From WVWW01 sp041568335 (GTDB taxonomy: Bacteria > Acidobacteriota > Polarisedimenticolia > Polarisedimenticolales > Polarisedimenticolaceae), in the NCBI GenBank assembly GCA_041568335.1, contig JBFFZZ010000094.1, positions 1 to 10,350 on the forward strand: 10,350 bases of DNA, given 5' to 3'. Shown in pieces: positions 1 through 6,417 of this stretch (positions are counted from its first letter, which is position 1; the number at the start of each line of letters is the position of its first letter). The notes under the pieces are model-generated. The model was not told the DNA's origin, ran no database searches, and worked only from the letters and a program-made list of their open reading frames with translations. The position numbers were made by a program, and so were the translations under genes.

Positions 1-13
1 GCTTTACTTTCAT
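1..13 (-). CDS. 5' end of an unknown gene, cut by the window edge
   Basis: Reading leftwards on the minus strand, ATG at 13-11 is followed by AAA GTA AAG, giving Met-Lys-Val-Lys before the window ends. The start is preceded by a full AGGAGG Shine-Dalgarno sequence (positions 25-20) at a 6-nt spacing, the best ribosome binding site in the window. The ATG overlaps the TGA stop of the small upstream ORF (ATGA), the usual sign of translational coupling. Only four codons are visible, so no function can be given. Confidence 0.6.
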
Positions 14-201
14 TTCGAGCCTCCTAATATCGGGTTCAAACCCTTTGTTTTCAATGTTTTAAGAAGCGCCTCCTGGCACTCCAGCGTGTCGAGTGCCAGT
101 ACTATAGGATCGTCAAAAATGGGTGTCAAGGTCGCCCCATCAAAAAAAAATCCCATAAATACCAACCCTTTCTCATTTTCTGGCACAGGGCCGAACCTCA
201 C
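10..201 (-). CDS. Small unknown protein, first gene of a coupled pair
   Basis: This 63-codon ORF starts at GTG 201 or, more conservatively, at ATG 156, which would give 48 residues. I do not recognise the product. It has a hydrophobic, Phe-rich stretch (GLVFMGFFFDG, residues 12-22), an acidic FDDP, and a Lys-rich C-terminal helix-like part ending LGGSK. Support for it being real is contextual. Its last codons contain the AGGAGG site of the next gene, and its TGA overlaps that gene's ATG. The region is about 43% G+C with AAA, TTT and ATA codons, unlike the GC-rich codons of all neighbours, which hints at transfer or an island edge. The frame stays open upstream of 201, but that part looks like the GC-rich flank. 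Neither start has a strong Shine-Dalgarno; AAAGGG lies 12 nt before ATG 156. A small toxin-antitoxin-like pair is possible but cannot be shown. Confidence 0.45.
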   Translation of the reverse strand: MRFGPVPENEKGLVFMGFFFDGATLTPIFDDPIVLALDTLECQEALLKTLKTKGLNPILGGSK

Positions 202-294
202 GTTATTTTTTGGTCTGGCGCGAACCGGACCGGCGCCGGAAGCCGTGCAAACCGCGCCGTCCGGCCCAATCTTCGGAACGAGGCATGTGCCGAC

Positions 295-300
295 GGAGGG
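295..300 (+). promoter_or_regulatory. Ribosome binding site of the AAA+ gene
   Basis: GGAGGG lies 3 nt before ATG 304. The spacing is short, but the match is good and no other in-frame start nearby has a better site. In the rest of the 5' flank (202-294) I see no convincing promoter hexamers on either strand. Confidence 0.55.
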
Positions 301-303
301 TTT

Positions 304-2178
304 ATGGGAGCCGAGCGACCTCCCGGTGTCAGGATCGAGAGCCTGGAACCGGACGTGCTTGCCGCCCGACTGCGTGAAGCCGCCGACCGAGTGGCTCCCG
401 ACCGGGTGATGGACGACCTGGAGCTACGCCACCTCATGCGTGTCGTCCAAGAGTGCTCGGTTCTACTCAAGGACGTCTACACCGATCGCCGCATCGCGCG
501 AATCATGGAACCCGACCGGCTGGTCGACCGACTGGTTCGTCGTTTCCTGGACCGGCAACCGGAGTCCGAGGATCAGGAGCGCTACCTGATCCGGCGACTG
601 CCCGACGACGTCCGGCGCTTGGCCGACAAGGCGTTGTTCGATCACGGTCTCCTGGGACGGCGCGAGGTCAAGGGCTACGATCTGGCAGAGCTCGGCGTCC
701 GCGCCTATACCGCGGCGGGCGAGATGCTCGAGCTGCTCGCCGACGATCGCCGGCTGAGAGAGTTTTTCCGTGACAACCGTCTGGCCACATTGCCGATCGA
801 GGAAGAGGTCGTCTTCCTGCGCCAGTGCGCGCACAAGTTCAATCTCTACGCCGAGGTCCTCAAGGACAGCGAGTCGGGCTCCGGCGTGGATCCCGATTTC
901 ACGCTCATCTCGCCGCGCGGCTCTCACGTCCCGCTCGCGACCGAGTTCGCCGAGGCCGTCGGACAGGACATCCATGACGCCCGCAGCCACGACGCCACCC
1001 AGTACGAGGAGGCGGCGCGCGGCGCGCACGAGGGCGAGGCCGTCATGACGCGCGACCAGCTCCTGTCGGCGTACGAGCGGATCCTGCTGTTCTCCTCGCT
1101 CGACCTCGGCATGCTCGATTCCGCGCTGCAATCGACCGTCATCGATCAGCCGCGAGCGGTCCGGGCGCTGTGCGACGAGTTCAGCCTGTTCGCCGCGGGA
1201 ACCCGGGACCTCCGCCGCCCGCCCGCCTATTTTCTGGTCGGGCCCACCGGCGTGGGCAAGAACCACCTCGTCGAGTCGCTGGGCCGGGCCCTCGCCGGGC
1301 TGTGGAAAATCGAGATCCCCACGCTCACGATCGAGGGTCCGAACTACACCTACCCGTCCGACATCAACGAGCTCAAAGGCGCGACACGCGGTTTCATCCG
1401 TTCCGACGAGGACGGCATCCTGACGAGTTTTCACGAGAAGTCGTCACGCGCGCCGTTGTCGATCCTGCTGATCGACGAGGTCGAGAAGGCCCACCCGCAG
1501 CTCGTCACGTTCTTCCTCTCGATCCTCGACCGCGGCACGACCACGGATAATCGCGGCAACGTGCTCAACTTCTCCAACTGCCTGATCTTCTTCACCTCGA
1601 ATCTCGGCTACAGCGACGCCCAGCAGGAAGCCTCCATGGTCGGCTTCCTCGACGGCGAGCAGCGTGAGGTTGTCGCCGCCCAGGATATCCGCCGCGAGCT
1701 TCGCAGGCGCCTCAAACCGGAGTTCGTCAACCGTGTTCGGTTGATCCATTTCGAGCGCCTCACCCTGGAATCCGCTCAGCGGATCCTCGATCTCGAGTTC
1801 GACAAGATCTCCGGTCGTTACGACGAGGTACACGGTTTGCAGCTCGAGCTCGACGCCGACGCCAGGGACGAATTGATCCGCCGCGGTTTCTCCGATGCCT
1901 ACGGGGCGCGCCGTCTGGGCGCGACGCTTGAGTCGGTCTGCAACGTCGAGATCGCCAAGAAGATCCGTGTCGAGGACCGCGCGTCCAACGAGGACCGCAC
2001 CCGGCTGATCGAGTGGCTGCGCGAGGTCCGCGCCGGCGAGCGGGCCTACGACGCCGAGGACGTCCGTCAGCGCGTGATGGACCTGGCGCGCATCAAACCG
2101 GGGTACGACGCACTGTCGATCGGTTACGACGGCGAGCGTTTCACCTACACACCCGTCGAACGAGACGAGGCCCGATGA
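304..2178 (+). CDS. Single-ring Hsp100/Clp-type AAA+ ATPase (ClpC/ClpB D2-like)
   Basis: A 624-residue protein with one AAA+ module that resembles the second ATPase ring of ClpC, ClpB and ClpA. Visible motifs are VIDQ at 279-282 (VIGQ-like), Walker A GPTGVGKN at 313-320, pore loop GFIR at 363-366, Walker B ILLIDE ending at 392, sensor-1 TSN at 431-433, arginine finger in EFVNR (R477), and sensor-2 YGARR at 533-537 in a ClpB D2-small-type lid. A VGF tripeptide (446-448) sits between sensor 1 and the arginine finger, where ClpC-type proteins bind ClpP. Walker A has Asn320 instead of the usual Thr/Ser. Residues 1-270 are charged and helical-looking, with no Clp-N repeats and no first AAA ring that I can recognise. 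The likely role is an ATP-driven unfoldase or remodeller in the cytoplasm; substrate unknown. The next gene overlaps its stop by 4 nt, so the two probably work together. It is too short to be a complete two-ring ClpB or ClpC. Confidence 0.9.
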   Translation: MGAERPPGVRIESLEPDVLAARLREAADRVAPDRVMDDLELRHLMRVVQECSVLLKDVYTDRRIARIMEPDRLVDRLVRRFLDRQPESEDQERYLIRRLPDDVRRLADKALFDHGLLGRREVKGYDLAELGVRAYTAAGEMLELLADDRRLREFFRDNRLATLPIEEEVVFLRQCAHKFNLYAEVLKDSESGSGVDPDFTLISPRGSHVPLATEFAEAVGQDIHDARSHDATQYEEAARGAHEGEAVMTRDQLLSAYERILLFSSLDLGMLDSALQSTVIDQPRAVRALCDEFSLFAAGTRDLRRPPAYFLVGPTGVGKNHLVESLGRALAGLWKIEIPTLTIEGPNYTYPSDINELKGATRGFIRSDEDGILTSFHEKSSRAPLSILLIDEVEKAHPQLVTFFLSILDRGTTTDNRGNVLNFSNCLIFFTSNLGYSDAQQEASMVGFLDGEQREVVAAQDIRRELRRRLKPEFVNRVRLIHFERLTLESAQRILDLEFDKISGRYDEVHGLQLELDADARDELIRRGFSDAYGARRLGATLESVCNVEIAKKIRVEDRASNEDRTRLIEWLREVRAGERAYDAEDVRQRVMDLARIKPGYDALSIGYDGERFTYTPVERDEAR

Positions 2179-2831
2179 GCCTGCTCGAGCAGCTCCGAGG
2201 CCTGATCGAGCGGACCTACGGGTTCGACAGCGGCCTCGACGATCTGGGCCGATTCGTGGTCGGCAACGCCGGTTACCGAAGGTTCTACGGCGGACGCGAG
2301 GCGCTGACCCGCATCGACTCCGAAACGACGCACGCGCGGACGCTCGTCCGCGAGGCGCCCGGCGCGCTGCGCGCCTGCATCTACTACCCGGACGAGCTGA
2401 TCGAGGTTCTCGAACGCCATCCGCCGCAACGGGGACTGGCCGAAGAAAACGTCGATGCCTTCTCGACGCTCGTCGAGGAGCTCGACCACCTGTTGCTGAT
2501 CGTATGGCGAAAGCGTCAGGGCCGCCCGGTGAGCCTGTTCGAGCTCGAGCTCCAGGCCAACGTGACCAAACACCTCGTGCTGGCCCATTTCCTGGCCGCC
2601 GGCCGCAAACGGTTGGCCCCGCAGGAGCGGATCTGGCTCCGGCTTCACCTGTTCGAGAAAGGGGTCTACGTCGACGATGACCCGGACGTGGCCGAACGCT
2701 ACCGCCAGGCCGCACGCAGCGCCATCCAGTTCATCGACGGGCTTCCGCGCGCCGTGCGCCGACGGTTGACGCTCCTGCGCCGTTTTCACGACGCGGATGC
2801 GGCGGGCAAGATCGAGCTGATCGCGGCTTGA
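2175..2831 (+). CDS. Unknown 218-aa protein coupled to the AAA+ ATPase
   Basis: ATG 2175 lies in an ATGA overlap with the stop of the AAA+ gene. This makes it the preferred start over an in-frame upstream extension that only re-reads the ATPase gene. I do not recognise the family. The protein is mostly helical, rich in Arg, Leu and Glu, with no signal peptide or membrane segment, so it is probably cytoplasmic. Two stretches look like a conserved core: VEELDHLLLIVWR (residues 100-112), which contains an ExxH pattern (E102, H105), and ELELQANVTKH (123-133), with H133 and H138. An ExxH pair can bind metal in ferritin-like folds, but a full second set is not clear here, so metal binding is only a guess. 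Position and coupling suggest an adaptor, partner or substrate of the ATPase. The stop lies 2 nt from the convergent protease stop. Confidence 0.75.
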   Translation: MSLLEQLRGLIERTYGFDSGLDDLGRFVVGNAGYRRFYGGREALTRIDSETTHARTLVREAPGALRACIYYPDELIEVLERHPPQRGLAEENVDAFSTLVEELDHLLLIVWRKRQGRPVSLFELELQANVTKHLVLAHFLAAGRKRLAPQERIWLRLHLFEKGVYVDDDPDVAERYRQAARSAIQFIDGLPRAVRRRLTLLRRFHDADAAGKIELIAA

Positions 2832-2833
2832 GG

Positions 2834-4465
2834 CTAATCGGCCGGTTCGTCGGCCTCGGCGAGCAAGTCCTCGTCCGATTCGCCGAGACGCAACACGCGG
2901 CTGTGCAGATCCGCCGCCTCGCCGAAGACCTCGAGGGCCTTCTGGATCTGCGGGTCGGAGGAGGCCAGGATCCGGCTCTCTTCCTCGGCGCCCCAAAGCA
3001 GGCGGCCGATTTGCGCCCGGAGACGGAGCGAGAAGAACTCTTTCGCTTCCTCGAACTCGTCCGGCTCGTAACCGAAGTCGCGAGACGCAAGGAACTCGGC
3101 GAACTCCCCGACCATCGCTTCATCGACCTCGAAACCCATCTCGAGGTTCTCGTGCTCGTTGGCGTAACGCACGGAAAAGTCGAACAACAGGTTCTCGCGC
3201 ACGAGCCGGTAGATCAACGTCGGCGGATCGGGGCTCTCGACGATGTGGTCGGGGCGGATCCCTCCGCCTCCGTACACCTTGCGGCCGCCGTCCGTGAGGA
3301 ACACCTCTCCGTTGTCCGAATCCGGGATCACCTCGCCGTCCTCCCCGTTCCCGCGACTCGAGCGGGTCATGTAGTACTCCTCGAAGTCGCTGTAGTCGCG
3401 CTGGATCAGCCGTCCTTTTGGCGTGTAGTACTTCGCCGTCGTCACGGCCAGTGCCCCGCCACCCTGCTGCAGCGGGATGACGCGCTGGACCAGACCCTTG
3501 CCGAAGGTCGTCTCGCCCACGATCAGGCCACGGTCGTGATCCTGCACCGCGCCCGAAACGATCTCACTGGCCGACGCGGAGCTGCCGTCGACGAGAAGAA
3601 CGAGCGGTTTGTTCCAGCGCTCGACGTTCCGTTTCGCTACGTAGTCCGCCTTCGAGCCGCGGATGCGGCCACGCGTGTAGACGATCAGCTCACCCGATGG
3701 AATGAACCGCTCGGAGACCTGGACGGCCTGATCGAGCAACCCACCGGGGTTGCCGCGCAGATCGAGCAGCAGCTTGGTCATGCCCTGCTCGCTCAGCTCG
3801 GTGATCGCGTCATCCAGCTCGCGGGCGGTCGTGGACGTGAAGTTGGCCATGCGGATCAGCCCGACATCGGCCTCGAGCATGTGCGAAACGCGGATCGACT
3901 CGACCGGGATGTCGTCGCGCTCGATCGTGACGTCGAACGGCTCGGTCGGGCCGGGACGCTCGATCGTGATCGTGACCGAGGTTCCCTTGGGCCCTTTGAG
4001 CTTGCGCACGGCGCCGTTGACGGTCAACTCGAGCGTCGGCTCGCCGTTGATCTTGGAGATCACGTCACCGGAGCGTAGCCCGGCGCGAGAGGCCGGTGTC
4101 CCGTCGATCGGCGCGATGATGGTCAGCGGGTAGTCGGGACCGCGCTTGTTGATCTGGATGCCGAGCCCGCTGAACTTTCCGCGTTGCTCGTCGCGCATCT
4201 CGGCGAACGCTTCCTCGTTGAGGTAGTTGCTGTGCGGGTCGAGCTGCTGGAGCATGCCGCGGATCGCGTCGTTGACCAGCTCTTCGGAATCGGTCTCCCC
4301 GACGAATTCGTCCTCGACCAGGGCCAGGACCCGGCCGAAGGTCCAAAACTGATCCTCCGGTTTGGTCGGATCGGCATCGACCTGGCTGCCGAGAAAACCG
4401 CCGGCCAGCGTGCCGACCGCGAGGATGACCAGGGTGGCTATCGGGTAGTTGCGGTACGGGCGCAT
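2834..4465 (-). CDS. ctpA: S41-family carboxy-terminal processing protease
   Basis: A 543-residue periplasmic Ser-Lys protease of the CtpA/CtpB/Tsp family, which cleaves proteins near their C-termini. In order: an N-terminal hydrophobic anchor or signal (residues about 8-26), a Ctp N-terminal helical part, a PDZ domain (about 99-171, GLGIQI to the KGTSVTITIERPG strand), then the S41 core. Catalytic Ser298 lies in SSASASEI. Asp309, Lys323 (TFGKG) and Gln327 lie at the spacing known for Tsp and CtpB. A long acidic C-terminal tail contains the RLLWGAEEE segment and ends EADEPAD. The start is ATG 4465 because GAGGAG (4477-4472) lies 6 nt before it. An upstream in-frame ATG at 4498 has no Shine-Dalgarno and sits at or before the predicted transcription start. 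It is divergent from the tat operon and convergent with the AAA+ operon. Confidence 0.95.
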   Translation of the reverse strand: MRPYRNYPIATLVILAVGTLAGGFLGSQVDADPTKPEDQFWTFGRVLALVEDEFVGETDSEELVNDAIRGMLQQLDPHSNYLNEEAFAEMRDEQRGKFSGLGIQINKRGPDYPLTIIAPIDGTPASRAGLRSGDVISKINGEPTLELTVNGAVRKLKGPKGTSVTITIERPGPTEPFDVTIERDDIPVESIRVSHMLEADVGLIRMANFTSTTARELDDAITELSEQGMTKLLLDLRGNPGGLLDQAVQVSERFIPSGELIVYTRGRIRGSKADYVAKRNVERWNKPLVLLVDGSSASASEIVSGAVQDHDRGLIVGETTFGKGLVQRVIPLQQGGGALAVTTAKYYTPKGRLIQRDYSDFEEYYMTRSSRGNGEDGEVIPDSDNGEVFLTDGGRKVYGGGGIRPDHIVESPDPPTLIYRLVRENLLFDFSVRYANEHENLEMGFEVDEAMVGEFAEFLASRDFGYEPDEFEEAKEFFSLRLRAQIGRLLWGAEEESRILASSDPQIQKALEVFGEAADLHSRVLRLGESDEDLLAEADEPAD

Positions 4466-4471
4466 CGAGCT

Positions 4472-4477
4472 CTCCTC
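4472..4477 (-). promoter_or_regulatory. Ribosome binding site that fixes the ctpA start
   Basis: GAGGAG on the minus strand lies 6 nt upstream of ATG 4465, which makes this the start rather than the ATG 33 nt further upstream at 4498. Confidence 0.8.
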
Positions 4478-4501
4478 AAAAAGGGTTCGGATCTCCATTA
4501 A

Positions 4502-4530
4502 ATTATATGATCGGGTTGGACTTGCGACAA
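4502..4530 (-). promoter_or_regulatory. sigma70-type promoter of ctpA
   Basis: On the minus strand, TTGTCG (4530-4525, 4 of 6 to TTGACA) and TATAAT (4507-4502, 6 of 6) are separated by exactly 17 nt. The predicted transcription start, about 7 nt beyond the -10 box, is near 4495. That gives a 5' leader of about 30 nt that ends in the GAGGAG site. Both boxes were read directly from the sequence; activity is inferred. Confidence 0.75.
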
Positions 4531-4546
4531 CGAAAACCCCTAAAGT
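4516..4546 (+). promoter_or_regulatory. Weak candidate promoter of the tat operon
   Basis: TTGGAC (4516-4521) and TAAAGT (4541-4546, 4 of 6 to TATAAT) are 19 nt apart. Neither the -35 match nor the spacing is good, so this is a low-confidence guess. It would overlap the ctpA promoter head to head, and the two could then compete for polymerase. Confidence 0.25.
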
Positions 4547-4576
4547 GGGTACGCCTGACAGTTTTCGACCGCTGAC

Positions 4577-4583
4577 GGAGGGG
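4577..4583 (+). promoter_or_regulatory. Ribosome binding site of tatA
   Basis: GGAGGGG ends 10 nt before ATG 4594. It supports that start for the Tat subunit. Confidence 0.6.
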
Positions 4584-4593
4584 TCGGTCCACC

Positions 4594-4896
4594 ATGTTTA
4601 CGTCGATAAGTGGCCCCGAGTTGCTGATGATCCTGATCTTGGGGCTGCTGCTCTTCGGTCCGCGGCGATTGCCTCAAATCGGGCGGACGGTCGGGAAGGC
4701 CTTCTCCGAATTCCGTCGCGCGACGACCGATTTCAAAATGAACCTGGAGCGCGAGGTGGACAACACCGAGATCAAGGAGGCGGCCCAGGACGTCGAGCAG
4801 ACCGTACGTGAAACCGAAGGGGCGATCGCCCGCCAACTCCAATTCGAGCCGGAAGCCTCCGGGCCCGACGATGACGCCGACAAGCCGCAATCCTGA
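4594..4896 (+). CDS. tatA: Twin-arginine translocase TatA/TatB-family subunit
   Basis: A 100-residue single-span membrane protein of the Tat export pathway, which moves folded proteins with twin-arginine signals across the inner membrane. A short N-terminus (MFTSISGPE) leads into a membrane helix (about 9-21), then the FGP hinge (21-23), an amphipathic helix (RRLPQIGRTVGKAFSEFRR), a charged helical region, and an acidic unstructured tail. The polar residue at the start of the membrane helix is Glu9, as is usual in TatB; E. coli TatA has Gln. The GPRRLP hinge also looks TatB-like. The name tatA is used because the gene is the only TatA/B-type gene beside tatC here; a TatB or dual role is possible. 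The C-terminal coding end overlaps the chosen tatC start by 26 nt. Confidence 0.88.
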   Translation: MFTSISGPELLMILILGLLLFGPRRLPQIGRTVGKAFSEFRRATTDFKMNLEREVDNTEIKEAAQDVEQTVRETEGAIARQLQFEPEASGPDDDADKPQS

Positions 4897-5623
4897 AGCC
4901 AAAATGTCGCTGCTCGAGCACCTCGACGAGTTGAGATCGAGGCTGTTCAAGGCGCTGATCGGGTTCCTGATCGCGTTTGCCGGGTGCTGGACGATCGCCG
5001 GCCGGTTGCTCGAGTTCCTGGTCGCTCCGATCCGCAAGCACATGTTCGAGGGCGGCGAGATCGTGTTCATCAACATGACGGAACCGTTCACGATCTACAT
5101 GAAGGCTTCGGCGCTGGCGGCGCTGTTCGTCTCGGCACCGTGGTTGCTGTACCAGGTCTGGGCGTTCGTTTCGCCGGGGCTCTACCCGAAGGAGCGCCGC
5201 ATGGTGGCTCCGTTCATCTTCTTCGGGACGCTGTTCTTCGTTGCCGGGGGCTGGTTCGGGTATGTCGTGGCGACACCGACCGCCGCGCGCTGGCTGCTGC
5301 GGCTCGGCGACGAGTTCCACGCGCAGATCACGCTGCGCTCGGCGTTCGGGTTCGAGAGCTGGATCATCCTCGGCATGGGCCTCGTGTTCGAGCTTCCCGT
5401 GGTGATCTTCTTCCTGTCCCGTGTCGGCCTGGTCACGCCGCGTTTCCTGATGCGCCACTTCCGCACGGCGGTCCTGGCCATCGCGGTGCTGTCGGCGGTC
5501 CTGACCCCGACCGGCGACATCCCGACGATGGCGGTCTTCGCCGTGCCGATGATCCTGCTGTACCTGCTCGGGGTGGCGGTCGCCTGGATCTTCGGCGGCA
5601 AGCGCCGCGAGGCACGCGAGTGA
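4871..5623 (+). CDS. tatC: Sec-independent protein translocase TatC
   Basis: A 250-residue multi-span inner-membrane protein, the twin-arginine signal receptor of the Tat translocase. Family signatures are LLEHLDELRSRL near the N-terminus (14-25), the TEPFTIYMK segment (70-78), WAFVSPGLYPKERR (97-110), VFELPVVIFFLSRVGL with the membrane-embedded Glu (172-187), and LTPTGDIPTM (211-220). Six hydrophobic segments fit the family, and the length is normal. The start is uncertain. ATG 4871 gives 11 residues before MSLLEHL and overlaps tatA; ATG 4904 gives a start 7 nt after the tatA stop. Neither has a strong Shine-Dalgarno. The longer form is preferred because TatC proteins commonly carry about ten residues before this motif. 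The kinase gene follows with a GTGA overlap. Confidence 0.93.
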   Translation: MTPTSRNPEAKMSLLEHLDELRSRLFKALIGFLIAFAGCWTIAGRLLEFLVAPIRKHMFEGGEIVFINMTEPFTIYMKASALAALFVSAPWLLYQVWAFVSPGLYPKERRMVAPFIFFGTLFFVAGGWFGYVVATPTAARWLLRLGDEFHAQITLRSAFGFESWIILGMGLVFELPVVIFFLSRVGLVTPRFLMRHFRTAVLAIAVLSAVLTPTGDIPTMAVFAVPMILLYLLGVAVAWIFGGKRREARE

Positions 5624-6417
5624 TCTCCATCGACGGCTACCGCCGTATCGACGCCGTGGACGGCGACCTGTGGATCGCGGAGGGGTTCGAGGAAACCGCC
5701 GACCGGCTCGGGCTGTCGGATCGTTCTCGCTGGAATGAGCTGATCGGGGCGGGCTCGCCCGCGGGGCGGGGCAGGATCGCGCACGTCGAGCACGAGGGGC
5801 GGTGCGTGACGCTCAAGCAGCTGAGACGCGGTGGCCTCGCGGCACGGCTCTGGCGCGATCGGTTCGCCGCTCGGCAGCGCTTGTTCGCCAACCTCACGAT
5901 CCCGCGGTTCGCGCGCGAGCGCGGTGTCGCGACACCGGCCGCGCTAGCGCTCCTCGTGGTCGGTGGCCCCCCCGGATTGTGGCGCGGATGGCTGGCCACC
6001 GAAACGGTCGCCGGCGGGCGCGACCTGGGCCGTCTCGCGATCGCCGGCAAGATCGATCGGGACGCCTGGGCCGCAGCGCTCGCCGTCACGCGCGAGCTGC
6101 ACGAAGCCGGGGTCGAGCACCCCGATCTCAACCTGGGTAACCTGCTGCTCGACGGAGGCGGACGCGCCTGGGTCGTCGACCTCGACGGTTGCACATCGCA
6201 CGACTCCGCGCTGGACGTGGATCAGCGCATCGACGCCGTGCGTCGCATCGAGCGATCCTACCTGAAGATCTGCTACCTGAGAGAGCGCGAACCGGCGGAG
6301 CCCGATTGGCCGGAGCTCTACGCGCCGGGCGACGCCGGATTCCTCCGGCGCTGGAAGCAACGCCGCCGGCGTGACCTCGCAAAGCTCGACCGGCACCGGC
6401 GGGCCTGGCGACGCTAG
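5620..6417 (+). CDS. LPS core kinase of the Kdo/WaaP family
   Basis: A 265-residue eukaryotic-type kinase fold of the lipopolysaccharide kinase family (WaaP, KdkA), which phosphorylates Kdo or heptose in the inner core on the cytoplasmic side. Visible kinase landmarks are Lys66 in VTLKQL (the ATP-binding Lys), the catalytic loop HPDLNLGNLLL at 167-177 with Asp169 and Asn174, and the metal-binding VVDLDG at 185-190 in place of DFG. An Arg-rich C-terminus follows (RRWKQRRRR). The start is GTG 5620 in a GTGA overlap with the tatC stop, which implies translational coupling. The exact acceptor (Kdo or heptose) cannot be told from the sequence, so no symbol is given. The convergent GT9 gene next door supports a role in the core oligosaccharide. 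The stop TAG is shared with that gene in a CTAG. Confidence 0.82.
   Translation: MISIDGYRRIDAVDGDLWIAEGFEETADRLGLSDRSRWNELIGAGSPAGRGRIAHVEHEGRCVTLKQLRRGGLAARLWRDRFAARQRLFANLTIPRFARERGVATPAALALLVVGGPPGLWRGWLATETVAGGRDLGRLAIAGKIDRDAWAAALAVTRELHEAGVEHPDLNLGNLLLDGGGRAWVVDLDGCTSHDSALDVDQRIDAVRRIERSYLKICYLREREPAEPDWPELYAPGDAGFLRRWKQRRRRDLAKLDRHRRAWRR

Noticed and set aside
86..409. Plus-strand ORF (107 aa) over the AAA+ start
   Set aside because: It overlaps the AAA+ 5' end in another frame, spans the composition boundary and has no domain or ribosome binding site.
463..1434. Long minus-strand ORF (323 aa) opposite the AAA+ gene
   Set aside because: It lies antisense to clear AAA+ motifs and shows no domain of its own. 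Long antisense frames are common in GC-rich coding DNA.
1444..2715. Minus-strand ORF (423 aa) spanning the AAA+ 3' end and the next gene
   Set aside because: It crosses two well-supported genes and reads as Arg/Gly/Pro-rich low-complexity sequence.
2828..4078. Plus-strand ORF (416 aa) opposite ctpA
   Set aside because: The opposite strand encodes all S41 protease motifs; this frame has none and no ribosome binding site.
4466..4498. Longer ctpA start at ATG 4498
   Set aside because: It has no Shine-Dalgarno and lies at or upstream of the predicted transcription start; ATG 4465 has GAGGAG at ideal spacing.
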